DNA of 64,000 nucleotides, from the NCBI RefSeq assembly GCF_013778455.1, contig NZ_JACEHE010000017.1, positions 62,001-126,000 of the forward strand, read 5' to 3'. Positions within the stretch are counted from its first letter, which is position 1. Every line of letters starts with the position of its first letter. The position numbers and the translations under genes are program-made. This document shows, in pieces, positions 31,654-42,625 of this stretch. The notes under the pieces are model-generated. The model was not told the DNA's origin. It did no database searches and was given only the letters and a program-made list of their open reading frames with translations. The stretch is from Streptomyces himalayensis subsp. himalayensis (lineage in GTDB: Bacteria; Actinomycetota; Actinomycetes; Streptomycetales; Streptomycetaceae).

Positions 31654-34461
31654 TCAGTCCTCTCTGCCAAGCCCTTGTCCCGGCGGCGCGCGGGCGGCCT
31701 CACGGCCTGTCGTCGGCCCTGCGTCAGCGGCCGCCCACAGCAGTCCCTCTTCCGCCGCGCCCATGACGGCCAAGGCCCCGTCCCTGTCCGTACGGAGCAC
31801 CGTGGCGCCCCCGCTCTGCAGCGCCGCGACGGTGCTGGGCGAGGGGTGCCCGTACGGGTTGTCCTCGCCGCATGAGATCAGAGCCAGACGGGGAGCGGCG
31901 CGGCGCAGCAGCTCGGGATCCTGGTAGGCCGAACCGTGATGGGCCACCTTCAGCACATCAACGCGTGCCAGTCGCGCCCCCGCTGGGGTCCGCAGCAGCT
32001 CCCGCTGCGCGGGCGGTTCGAGATCTCCGAGGAACAGCATGGTCAGCCCGGCGGTGCGTACGAGCAGCGTGACGCTGGCGTCGTTCGGCCCCTCCGGCAC
32101 GGGCGCCGGGCGCGGTGGTGGCCACAGCACCTGCCATTCGAGGGGCCCTGCGCGCCGCAGCTCCCCCGCCACGGCCCGGGTCACCTGGATGCGCCGTGCG
32201 GCCGCTTGTCTGCGGACGAACTCGGCTTGGTCGAGCGGCTCCTGAAAACCGGTCGTCTCGATCGCCCCGACCGACCGCCCACGCAACACCCCAGGCAGTC
32301 CCGCCACATGGTCGGCATGGAAGTGGGTCAGCAGTACCAGCGGGATACGAGTGATACCGAGCGAGCGCAGACAGCGGTCGGCCAGCACCGGGTCGGGCCC
32401 CGCATCGACGACCACTGCGCTGCCGCCCCCTGTAGAGAGCACGGCGGCGTCGCCCTGGCCCACGTCGCACATCACCAGGCGCCAGCCGGGCGGCGGCCAT
32501 CCGGTGATCACCCTGGTCAGTGACGGCGGTTGCATCACCACGATCAGGAGCAGCAGGGCGCATGCCGTGCTCCACCAGGGGTGCCGCACCATACGCCGGC
32601 CCACCAGCACAACCACGCCCGTGGCGAGGGCGAGCAGAAACCCCCCGCTCCAGCCGCCCGGCCAGTCCACCCCGTTGCCGGGCAGTGCCGCCCCGGTACG
32701 GGCGATCGTCGCGATCCACCCCGTGGGCCAACTCGCGCACCAGGCCAGTGCCTTGGCGAGAGGCATCGCCACAGGTGCCGTCGCCAGCGCGGCGAAACCC
32801 AGCACCGTGGCCGGTGCCACCGCGAACTCAGCCAGCAGATTGCAGGGCACCGCCACCAGACTCACCCGCGCAGCCAGCACTGCCACGACGGGCGCGCAGA
32901 CGGCTTGGGCGGCGGCCGCGGCGGCCAATGCCTCGGCCAGCCGCGGCGGCACACCGCGGCTCCTGAGTGCCGCGCTCCACCGGGGCGCGATGGTGAGCAG
33001 GGCGCCGGTGGCCAGTACGGAGAGCAGGAAGCCGTAACTGCGCGACAGCCACGGGTCGTACAGCACGAGCAGCAGCACCGCCGCGGCCAGCGCGGGGATC
33101 AGGGAACGGCGGCGTCCGGTGCCGATCGCCAGCAGTGCGATGCCTCCGCAGGCAGCTGCCCGCAGCACGCTCGGGTCGGGTCTGCACACGATGACGAAAC
33201 CGAGGGCCAGGGTCCCGCCGAGGAGCGCGGTCGCCCGCAGGGGAATCCCGAGGCGCGGGGCGAGACCTCCCCGCTCCGCCCTGTGGGCCCTCCCGGGCGG
33301 TCCGATGAGCAGGGCCAGCAGGATCGTGAAATTGGCCCCGCTGACGGCGAGCAGATGCGTCAGATCAGTCGCCCTGAACGCGTCATGCAGGACTGCCGGT
33401 ACGCGAGAGGTGTCGCCCACCACGAGCCCGGGCAGCAGCGCCCGCGCGTCCGGCGGCAGCCCGTCCGTGGCCTCGCGCAGCCCGGCGCGCAGCTCTCCCG
33501 CGAAGCGTTGCAGCCCGGACGGTGCTCCCACCACGTGGGGGGCTGCACCTCGGCTCACCCGCAGGACCGCAGCGATCTGTCCGCTGTCGGCCAGCGGCGG
33601 GGCGAGCCGCGCCTGCACACGCAGCCGTGTCGAGGGAAGCAGCGCCTGCCAGGGGGAGCCCGTTCCAGAGCCCGGAGCCGGCCCGTCGGGTTCCCGTGAG
33701 GTGGGCGGGATCGCATCGGCGATCAGGAGGACCGGTGTGCGGGTCGAGGTTTCCGTTCCGCCCGCCGTCGTGACACGGAGCACCCGGGCGTCGATGACCA
33801 CACTGGTCGGTGCCACATGATCCCCTGTGACGCGCGGTCGCGTGAGGCGTGGATCCGAGCTCACCTCCAGCTCCGCCGTCACCTCGGCGTATCGCGCCGC
33901 CAGCGCAGGGACGGGACCGCGGCGTACGTCCGCCCCGTGCAGAACCGCCGAGGCGGTTGATGCGCCCGCGCAGAGAAGAACAGCGGCCACGGACAGGCGT
34001 CCCCACGCGTGCCCTGATCCAGCGAGGTGCGCCTGCCTCCTCGCTCTCCCCATCGCCCCTGGCAGCACCAACATCCCGGCCGCTGCCACGCAGAGCGCCA
34101 CTGCAAATGCCGCCCAGCTCGGCGGTGCACCCAGCGCGAGGGCTGCCGCAGCCCAGGCTGCGAGCGCGGGCGGCACCAGGCGGAGATCGGCAGGCCCTTC
34201 CTGACGCGGGTGTGCCGCACCGAGCCGGTTCCCGGACGCGGCGTGCACAGCCGCCCGCGGCGGCGGGAGTGCCGTGCCCGGCCGGGTGTCAGTCATCGGG
34301 GGCCGCACCCCTGGGGAGGCCGGGGAGTCACCTCTCCTCGCCTCCACCGCCTCCACCGCCTCCGCCGCCTCCGCCGCCTCCGCCGAGGGGACCCGCGCCC
34401 TCGACCCCGGCGAGGGCACGGGTCCTCGCGTGCCGGGTGCGCGAACCTCCCGCCGCCTCAT
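31654..34461 (-). CDS. comEC: ComEC/Rec2 family DNA-uptake protein
   Basis: A polytopic membrane protein of up to 935 aa. Multiple hydrophobic segments lie at about 95-150 and 330-640, including the competence domain (THLLAVSGANFTILLALLIG, RAAACGGIALLAIGTG). The C-terminal metallo-beta-lactamase domain has LTHFHADHVAGLPGVL and KVAHHGSAYQDP, possibly degrading the non-transported strand. ATG 34461 overlaps the comEA stop as ATGA. A second possible start, MTDTRPG at 34296, would remove a 55-residue low-complexity leader. Natural competence is not known for Streptomyces, so the function is inferred from the family. Confidence 0.92.
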   Translation of the reverse strand: MRRREVRAPGTRGPVPSPGSRARVPSAEAAEAAEAVEAVEARRGDSPASPGVRPPMTDTRPGTALPPPRAAVHAASGNRLGAAHPRQEGPADLRLVPPALAAWAAAALALGAPPSWAAFAVALCVAAAGMLVLPGAMGRARRQAHLAGSGHAWGRLSVAAVLLCAGASTASAVLHGADVRRGPVPALAARYAEVTAELEVSSDPRLTRPRVTGDHVAPTSVVIDARVLRVTTAGGTETSTRTPVLLIADAIPPTSREPDGPAPGSGTGSPWQALLPSTRLRVQARLAPPLADSGQIAAVLRVSRGAAPHVVGAPSGLQRFAGELRAGLREATDGLPPDARALLPGLVVGDTSRVPAVLHDAFRATDLTHLLAVSGANFTILLALLIGPPGRAHRAERGGLAPRLGIPLRATALLGGTLALGFVIVCRPDPSVLRAAACGGIALLAIGTGRRRSLIPALAAAVLLLVLYDPWLSRSYGFLLSVLATGALLTIAPRWSAALRSRGVPPRLAEALAAAAAAQAVCAPVVAVLAARVSLVAVPCNLLAEFAVAPATVLGFAALATAPVAMPLAKALAWCASWPTGWIATIARTGAALPGNGVDWPGGWSGGFLLALATGVVVLVGRRMVRHPWWSTACALLLLIVVMQPPSLTRVITGWPPPGWRLVMCDVGQGDAAVLSTGGGSAVVVDAGPDPVLADRCLRSLGITRIPLVLLTHFHADHVAGLPGVLRGRSVGAIETTGFQEPLDQAEFVRRQAAARRIQVTRAVAGELRRAGPLEWQVLWPPPRPAPVPEGPNDASVTLLVRTAGLTMLFLGDLEPPAQRELLRTPAGARLARVDVLKVAHHGSAYQDPELLRRAAPRLALISCGEDNPYGHPSPSTVAALQSGGATVLRTDRDGALAVMGAAEEGLLWAAADAGPTTGREAARAPPGQGLGRED
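34340..34384 (-). repeat. 9-bp tandem repeat at the 5' end of comEC
   Basis: Five 9-bp units (GCCTCCACC or GCCTCCGCC on the plus strand) encode EAAEAAEAVEAVEA. If comEC starts at 34461 they form part of a hydrophilic leader. If it starts at 34296 they are untranslated. Confidence 0.85.
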
Positions 34462-35654
34462 GGCCGGACGAGATTCTGCAGATCGGCGAAGCGTCGGTCG
34501 CCGATGCCGTTGACCTCGCGGAGCTCGTCGACCGAGCGGAAACCACCGTGTTGTGTGCGGTAGTCGATGATGTGCTGTGCCAGCACGGGACCGACGCCCG
34601 GAAGGGTGTCCAGCTGTTCCGCCGTGGCCGTGTTGAGGCTGACGGGCCCGGCGGCGGCCGCGCCGGAGCCGGCCCCTGCTGCACCCGGCACGGCAGGCCC
34701 TCCTCCGGCGGCGCCCGGGGGCCCGCCGACGACGACCTGCTCGCCGTCCATGAGAAGACGCGCCCGGTTGAGCCCGCTGATGTCCGTGCCGGGGCGGACA
34801 CCGCCTGCCGCGCGCAGCGCATCCGCCACCCTGGAGCCGGCGGGAAGTCGATGGATTCCGGGCTTGCCCACCTTCCCACTGACGTCGACGACGATCTGTC
34901 CGCCGCCTCCGGCCGGGAGGGCACCTGCCGCTGTCCCTGCCACCACCCCGGCGGAGGCGTCCGGCGCCGCTTCCTCCCCAGCGGCTGCCGGAGACTCTGC
35001 GCGCACGACGTCAGGCGCGCGCACCGGCTGGGTCCGCCCCGTCCAGAAATGCTGAACCGCGAAGACCGCCGCGGCGATGAGAACCACCGCGAGTGCAGTC
35101 ACGCTGCGCCGCTCGAGCCCGCACCTCAACTGCAGCCACAGCGGAAGCCGTTCCCGTACGGCCAGTGCCGCCCGCCCACGCCACGACGGCTCCATCCGTT
35201 CCGCGGGCCCCGTGGCCGCAGACTCCGCAGCCGACCCGGCCTCCGCGGGCTCCGCCGCACGCGGTTCGGTCGCCACGGTGCCCTCCGCCGTGCCCGTACG
35301 ACCCGCCTCACGGCTCGGGACGGCGGTCGGCCGAGTGCCCGTATCGCCGTCCGCCCCGGGCGGCGGACCATGCTCCGACTCCCTCCGCCGCCCTACCTGA
35401 TCCGCATCCGCGAACAGTGCCTCCGCCCGCAAGCGCAACGCCTCAGCCGAGGCACGTCGGCGGCCGGCGCGCCCCCGCCCGTACCCGTACCCATAGCCGT
35501 AGCCGTAGCCGTAGCCGCGGTCGTGCCCGTAGCCATAACCGTGACCGTGCCGTCGGCCAAGACGTCGACGCGCCCGGACGTCGGAGGCGGGCCCGCGCCC
35601 CGGCCCGCTCGTGACGACAGCGGCCCTGTGACTGGAAGGTGATCGAAGTCCCAT
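34458..35654 (-). CDS. comEA: ComEA-like helix-hairpin-helix DNA-binding protein
   Basis: A 398-aa membrane-anchored DNA receptor of the ComEA family. The N-terminal cytoplasmic part (1-180) is basic and low-complexity with a GYGYGYGYGYGYG run. One transmembrane segment follows (VTALAVVLIAAAVFAVQHFW, about 190-210), then an SLBB domain (IVVDVSGKVGKPGIHRLPAGSR, VADALRAAGG). The C-terminal helix-hairpin-helix pair is SLNTATAEQLDTLPGVGPVL and GFRSVDELREVNGIGDRRF. ATG 35654. comEC follows with a 4-base overlap. Confidence 0.92.
   Translation of the reverse strand: MGLRSPSSHRAAVVTSGPGRGPASDVRARRRLGRRHGHGYGYGHDRGYGYGYGYGYGYGRGRAGRRRASAEALRLRAEALFADADQVGRRRESEHGPPPGADGDTGTRPTAVPSREAGRTGTAEGTVATEPRAAEPAEAGSAAESAATGPAERMEPSWRGRAALAVRERLPLWLQLRCGLERRSVTALAVVLIAAAVFAVQHFWTGRTQPVRAPDVVRAESPAAAGEEAAPDASAGVVAGTAAGALPAGGGGQIVVDVSGKVGKPGIHRLPAGSRVADALRAAGGVRPGTDISGLNRARLLMDGEQVVVGGPPGAAGGGPAVPGAAGAGSGAAAAGPVSLNTATAEQLDTLPGVGPVLAQHIIDYRTQHGGFRSVDELREVNGIGDRRFADLQNLVRP
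35478..35550 (-). repeat. Gly-Tyr hexanucleotide repeat in comEA
   Basis: Units of 6 bp (GTACCC or GTAGCC on the plus strand) run from about 35481 to 35516 and recur to 35550. They encode alternating Gly-Tyr in the cytoplasmic N-terminus of ComEA. All frames are open through them. Confidence 0.85.
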
Positions 35655-35753
35655 GGACGCGAAGCTATGCCGCGCAAAAGCAACCCGCTGATCTTGCTCA
35701 AATCCGGTGGATTACCCAGCAGTTGTGGATAACTCCGTCACCCACAAGGGGGT

Positions 35754-35814
35754 GCGCCCACGCCGACCAAGCCCGCGCCCACGCCGACCAAGCCCACGCC
35801 CAAGCCCAAGCCCA
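35754..35814. repeat. 21-bp tandem repeat between comEA and the DegV gene
   Basis: Two exact 21-bp units beginning GCGCCCACGCCGACCAAGCC at 35754 and 35775, followed by a degenerate third. Just upstream (35724-35732) TGTGGATAA is a perfect reverse complement of the E. coli DnaA box TTATCCACA. No gene is seen in 35655-35825. Confidence 0.75.
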
Positions 35815-35825
35815 CGGCCTCACGC

Positions 35826-36671
35826 TCACCGAGGCGAGACAACAACCCCCAGCAACCCGGGCCCCGTATGGGCCCCGATCACCGCGCCCACCTCGCTCAC
35901 ATGGAGGTCGGCCACCCCGGACACCCGCTGCCGCAGCCTCTCGGCGAGCGCCGATGCCCGTTCCGGCGCGGCGAGATGGTGGACGGCGATGTCGACGCGG
36001 CCCGTTCCGGCACGCTCGGCCACGACCTCCTCGAGGCGGGCGATCGCCTTGGACGCGGTCCGCACCTTCTCCAGGAGCTCGATGCGGCCGCCGTCGAGCT
36101 TCAGCAGCGGCTTCACCGCGAGAGCCGATCCGAGGAGCGCCTGTGCGGCGCCGATCCGGCCGCCGCGGCGCAGATAGTCGAGGGTGTCGACGTAGAAGTA
36201 CGCGTACGTGCCCTTGGCCCGTTTCTCGGCGGCCGCGACCGCCTCTTCGACGGTACCTCCCGCCTCCGCGGCCTCGGCCGCCGACAGGGCGCAGAAGCCG
36301 AGCGCCATGGCCACCATGCCGGTGTCCACGACACGGACGGGCACGGCCGCCCGTCCCGCAGCGAGCACGGCGGCGTCGTACGTTCCCGACAACTCAGACG
36401 ACAGATGCAACGAGACGATCCCCGTGGCGCCGGCCTCGGCGACCTTGCGATATGTCTCGGCGAAGGCCTCCGGACTGGGCCGGGAGGTGGTCACGGGCCG
36501 CCGCTCCTGCAGCGCCTGGGCCAGGGAACGTGCCGAGATCTCGGTGCCCTCGTCGAGCGCCTGGTCGCCCAGGACCACCGTCACGGGTACCGACGTGATG
36601 CCGTGGCGCTCCATCGTCGGCTTCGGCAGGTAGGCCGTGGAATCCGTGACGATGGCGACATGGCGGGACAT
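35826..36671 (-). CDS. DegV family fatty-acid-binding protein
   Basis: A 281-aa protein of the DegV/FakB fold, which binds a fatty acid in a cleft between two domains. In firmicutes, FakB delivers it to a fatty acid kinase. Motifs: HVAIVTDSTAYLPKPTMERH at the start, VTTSRPSPEAF, IVSLHLSSELSGTYDAA, VDTGMVAMALGF and YFYVDTLDYLRRGGRI. ATG 36671 (MSRHVAI) is the normal start; the frame extends 16 more codons. The C-terminus includes HTGPGLLGVV, typical of the family. No fatty acid kinase gene is adjacent. Confidence 0.93.
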   Translation of the reverse strand: MSRHVAIVTDSTAYLPKPTMERHGITSVPVTVVLGDQALDEGTEISARSLAQALQERRPVTTSRPSPEAFAETYRKVAEAGATGIVSLHLSSELSGTYDAAVLAAGRAAVPVRVVDTGMVAMALGFCALSAAEAAEAGGTVEEAVAAAEKRAKGTYAYFYVDTLDYLRRGGRIGAAQALLGSALAVKPLLKLDGGRIELLEKVRTASKAIARLEEVVAERAGTGRVDIAVHHLAAPERASALAERLRQRVSGVADLHVSEVGAVIGAHTGPGLLGVVVSPR

Positions 36672-36821
36672 GAGCTGGAGATTACCTGTCGGGGCGCCCG
36701 GGCGGCAGCCCGGCCCCACCGGCCTTCCACCGGATCACCCACCGGCACGCTGCCGGATCGCCCTCCGGACTCATGCCTTCTGCCCGATCGCCACGACGGC
36801 AATCGCGTCGGGGCTGGTCTC

Positions 36822-37589
36822 TCAAGTCGTGTTCTCCGGGCGGGCCTTCTTCTGCCACGAGTAGGTGACCCCCGGGCCCGGCGGTGTGATCGCGGGCCGG
36901 GTCGGCTCCTGGTCTGCCTGTGCCGTGGCGTCCCGCCAGGCCTGTTCGGAGGCAGCCTCCTCGGGCCGTGGGGCCTCCGGCCACGATGCGGCGGTACGCG
37001 ACGCCGACCCCGGCGATGAGCCCGCATGCCGCGGCTGCTCCGGCTCCGTCGTCCAATGCCGCAGGGCGCCCGCCTCCACGTCGATCTGTGCGCTCAACGA
37101 CTCCAGGTCGTCGTCCGCGAAGCGGCGCGCGCGGTCACGCGCCGCCCAGCGCAGCGCGTCCGCCGACTTCGTGATCTGCTCCATGCGCTCCCGCAGCGCG
37201 GGCAGCTGCTCGGCGAGGCGCGCCCTGTCCGGCTCGCTCTCCAGGCGCTTGAGCTCGCCGTCCAGCTCGTGGCCATGGACGCTCAGGCGCTCGAAGAGGC
37301 CCAGGGACTCCTTCAGCGAGGCGTCCTCGGCCACGGCCGCGTGCAGCGCATCCTGGGTGGCCCGCATCGACGTGCGCAGATGCAGCCGGAGCTGGGCCAG
37401 CTCACCCACCGCGCCCGGCTGTGCGAGCGTCCTCGCGCGCAGCGTCGTGTCCTCCACCGTGCGTCGGGCCTGGGTGATGGTGCGGTCCACTCCGCGCTTC
37501 GCAGCACCGACTACCTTCACCGTTGCGTACCCCGCCACGGCCAGGAACAGCACGAAGATCAGCGCCACGACTGCGATCACGGCTTCCAT
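36822..37589 (-). CDS. Conserved membrane-anchored coiled-coil protein
   Basis: A 255-aa protein with one N-terminal membrane helix (EAVIAVVALIFVLFLAVAGY) and a long charged helical region (about 30-170) rich in Glu, Arg and Leu, likely a coiled coil. The tail is Pro/Glu/Ala-rich and disordered, ending VTYSWQKKARPENTT. Similar single-span proteins are common in Streptomyces but I know no assigned function. ATG 37589 has GGAGGAG upstream. It lies 150 bp upstream of the DegV gene and downstream of leuS, behind a terminator hairpin. Confidence 0.8.
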   Translation of the reverse strand: MEAVIAVVALIFVLFLAVAGYATVKVVGAAKRGVDRTITQARRTVEDTTLRARTLAQPGAVGELAQLRLHLRTSMRATQDALHAAVAEDASLKESLGLFERLSVHGHELDGELKRLESEPDRARLAEQLPALRERMEQITKSADALRWAARDRARRFADDDLESLSAQIDVEAGALRHWTTEPEQPRHAGSSPGSASRTAASWPEAPRPEEAASEQAWRDATAQADQEPTRPAITPPGPGVTYSWQKKARPENTT

Positions 37590-37638
37590 GACGCTCCTCC
37601 CAGGGCCTTTTCCCGTTCTCCCAAGGTAAACGGAGGAG

Positions 37639-37673
37639 GCAGGCCGGGGGTTCCTGTGGAACCCCCAACCTGC
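37639..37673 (-). terminator. Hairpin terminator downstream of leuS
   Basis: GGGGGTTCC and GGAACCCCC form a 9-bp perfect stem around TGT, with outer GCAGG and CCTGC pairing across a 2-base bulge each side. It is about 140 bp after the leuS stop and before the coiled-coil gene, so it probably ends leuS transcripts. Confidence 0.7.
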
Positions 37674-37785
37674 CCGTAGGGGACTACCCCGACCCCTTCA
37701 CGCGAGGTCGATGTCGACCTTCACGCGGTGAGGATGCAGACCCACCCCGATCCGCGGCCAGCGGCCCGCGCCTGCGCAGGTGCAC

Positions 37786-37809
37786 AGGTCTACGCAGGTC
37801 TACGCAGGT

Positions 37810-37818
<9 letters not shown>
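37786..37818. repeat. 10-bp triplication across the leuS stop codon
   Basis: On the plus strand AGGTCTACGC occurs three times in a row at 37786, 37796 and 37806, then AGG. On the coding strand this is CCTGCGTAGA repeated, each copy carrying TAG. Since the period is 10, the three TAG codons fall in three different frames. Confidence 0.9.
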
Positions 37819-40716
<2,898 letters not shown>

Positions 40717-40780
40717 GATCCTCAAAGCTCCATCGATCGTCTCTGCCAGCGGTCCGGAAGCCGTTCGCGACCGGTTCGGA

Positions 40781-40808
40781 AATGAAAAAGCCCCTCGCAC
40801 AGGAGGGG
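40781..40808 (-). terminator. Intrinsic terminator in the leuS leader
   Basis: On the transcript strand CCCCTC-CTGTGC-GAGGGG is followed at once by CTTTTTCATT. The 6-bp GC stem plus U-run is a classic intrinsic terminator, rare in this GC-rich sequence. It sits 64 bp upstream of the leuS start, inside the same transcript, so read-through must be controlled for leuS expression. Confidence 0.85.
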
Positions 40809-40852
40809 ACGCCGCGCCGATTCCGACGGGTCTTTTCATCCGTCGGCACTGA

Positions 40853-40891
40853 TCAGCGCGGCCCGCTAAGCAGAAGGCGTACGGCACGCAT
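40853..40891 (-). CDS. leuS leader peptide
   Basis: A 12-residue frame, MRAVRLLLSGPR, then TGA. Three consecutive leucine codons are CTT CTG CTT. CTT is rare in a genome this GC-rich, so two uncommon codons would sharpen the response to leucyl-tRNA shortage. No Shine-Dalgarno is visible. The position directly ahead of a hairpin and U-tract terminator, upstream of leuS, fits a classic attenuation leader. Confidence 0.75.
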   Translation of the reverse strand: MRAVRLLLSGPR

Positions 40892-41152
40892 GGCGTCAGG
40901 GTACCGCAGCCCTCGCGCGCCCCGCGACGAGCTTCCGCCGGGGGCGGAACCGTCGGCCACGCGCGCGTGGCGTGGCTCACATCGTTGAGGGGTCGGGGGT
41001 CGGTCCGCGTACTGGTATCGGGCCAGCACAGCAGAAATCCCGGGTTGCCCTTTTATAACAACGCAATAACTCAAACCACGTACCCAACGGTTTGCTGACA
41101 CCTAGCATGCGGCTGTGGGAACGCTTTGCCGAACCATTCGGAGTCGCCGCCC

Positions 41153-42625
41153 ATGAACCCTCGTCGCAAGATCCGTTCTCTTCCGCTTCCGAGCCCCACG
41201 GCCCGGGGCGCGGTGGCGGCGATGACGCTGCTGCTCATACCCGTGCTCGTGTTCATCGGAGGTGATGGCTTCCGCGACTTCCTCAACTTCGCCGCGGGCG
41301 TACTGTCTCTCGTCGCCCTCACCAGCTCCGTGATCTGGGGCCTGGTCGCCACGGACCGGCTGTTCCTCAACTCCCGTCAGCGCCTGCTCGCCCAGGCCGT
41401 GCACCGCGCGACCGCGGTCGCCGCGCTGGGTTTTCTGCTCCTGCACATCACCGTCAAGCTGGCTCTGGACCACACCACGCTGCTGGCAGCCCTGATCCCG
41501 TTCGGACTCGGCTTCACCGGTACGCAGGGCCTCATCGGCTTCGGTTCCCTCGCCGCCCTGCTCATGGTGACGACAGGGCTGACAGGAGCTCTGCGGAGCG
41601 CCTTCGCATCCCCCGTCCAGGTGGCCGCCCGCTGGCGTGCGGTCCACATGCTGGCCTATCCGGCCTGGTGCTCGGCGCTGGTCCACGGGCTGTACGCGGG
41701 CCGTCCCGCCGCCCCCTGGGTCACGGTGATGTACTGCCTGGCCCTGGCCGCGGTCATGGGCGCCATCGCGCTGCGCGCCGCGCCCCTCCCGGTCAAGCGG
41801 CAGGTCGCCGCCCGGATCCTCGCGGTGCTCCAGCCGGACGACAGGGGGGCCGACGAGGCGCGGATACGCCGGGACACCGCGGACTCCCCGCTGCCCGGCA
41901 CTGTTCTGCCCGGCAGCTCGCTGAGCGACATGACGACGGGCGGTCCGACGCCGCGAGGCTCGGGCCTGGGAGGGGCGCCCTTCGGCGACTCCGCACTCGG
42001 TGGCACGACCACACTGCCTCGCCCCGAGCCCGCCTTTCCCTTCCCCTCGGATCTGCGCGGCATGACACCCCCCTCCCCACCGCTCTACGAAGCCCCGCCG
42101 CGCCCGTCGCCGACCCCGCGCTCCCCCGGCGCCGGCGCCGGGATCTCGGCCGCCTACCGGGCGGTGTCGTCGATCCCGCGCGCGCGGGACGGCCTGGAGC
42201 GCGACGCCACCGAGCGCATGGACCTGCCCCTGGACCTCCGCCCGACCGAGGCCCTTCCACGCTTCGACGACACCGGACCGACGCCGACGCCGGGTCGCTG
42301 GCCCACTCCGTCCCCGCCCCCACCCGGCGAGGCTCCCCCGTCGACCTACGGCTCATCGGACGCCTACGGCCCGTCCGGCACCTACAGCCCGTCCGACACC
42401 CAGTACGGCACGAACCTCTCGTACGGAAGGAGCCACGACGCGTACGAGAGACCCTCCAGCGGGGCCTACGACCCCGCGTACGACACTCCTCACAACGGCA
42501 CCCCGTACGCGGGCGCCGCCGATCCCGCGTACGACAGCGGCCCCGCCACCGAGCCCCTCCCCGGCACCTTCCAGGCGCCGAGCTCCGGCGAGCCCTGGAA
42601 CGCCCCCACGGGAGGCACGACGTGA
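41153..42625 (+). CDS. Di-heme b-type cytochrome (ferric reductase-like) with disordered tail
   Basis: A 490-aa membrane protein. Residues 1-220 hold about six membrane helices. Two carry His pairs of the ferric-reductase-like fold: VHRATAVAALGFLLLHI (His, 13 residues, His) and VHMLAYPAWCSALVHG (His, 12 residues, His), so two b hemes are likely. The remainder (about 230-490) is Pro/Gly/Ser/Tyr-rich and unstructured. ATG 41153 is chosen; a TTG nine codons upstream is possible. The gene ends with a 4-base overlap (GTGA) with the NuoF-like gene, so the pair probably forms one membrane electron-transfer unit. Confidence 0.85.
   Translation: MNPRRKIRSLPLPSPTARGAVAAMTLLLIPVLVFIGGDGFRDFLNFAAGVLSLVALTSSVIWGLVATDRLFLNSRQRLLAQAVHRATAVAALGFLLLHITVKLALDHTTLLAALIPFGLGFTGTQGLIGFGSLAALLMVTTGLTGALRSAFASPVQVAARWRAVHMLAYPAWCSALVHGLYAGRPAAPWVTVMYCLALAAVMGAIALRAAPLPVKRQVAARILAVLQPDDRGADEARIRRDTADSPLPGTVLPGSSLSDMTTGGPTPRGSGLGGAPFGDSALGGTTTLPRPEPAFPFPSDLRGMTPPSPPLYEAPPRPSPTPRSPGAGAGISAAYRAVSSIPRARDGLERDATERMDLPLDLRPTEALPRFDDTGPTPTPGRWPTPSPPPPGEAPPSTYGSSDAYGPSGTYSPSDTQYGTNLSYGRSHDAYERPSSGAYDPAYDTPHNGTPYAGAADPAYDSGPATEPLPGTFQAPSSGEPWNAPTGGTT

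Larger units (their letters stand above)
40781..40891 (-). promoter_or_regulatory. Candidate leucine attenuator of leuS
   Basis: In transcript order: a 12-codon leader peptide (40891-40853), a hairpin at 40846-40823 with a 7-bp stem (CCGACGG and CCGTCGG), then the terminator at 40808-40781. The end of the leader (40856-40862) is exactly complementary to 40811-40817 next to the terminator, giving an alternative long-range pairing. Ribosome stalling on the Leu codons would cover 40856-40862 and could change folding. A TACCCT (complement of 40898-40903) lies 7 bp upstream of the leader ATG and could be a -10 box, which would make the leader mRNA leaderless. Confidence 0.75.

Noticed and set aside
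34328..34924. Frame with a long poly-Gly end between comEC and comEA.
   Set aside because: It is a shadow of the 9-bp repeat; comEA is the supported gene.
35724..35732. DnaA box suggesting an origin near comEA.
   Set aside because: Only one perfect E. coli-type box was seen, with no dnaA or dnaN genes; a chance match is likely.
40853..41101. 82-codon minus-strand ORF ending in the leuS leader peptide.
   Set aside because: Only its last 12 codons make sense as the leader; the upstream part covers the promoter region and the divergent gene's upstream sequence.
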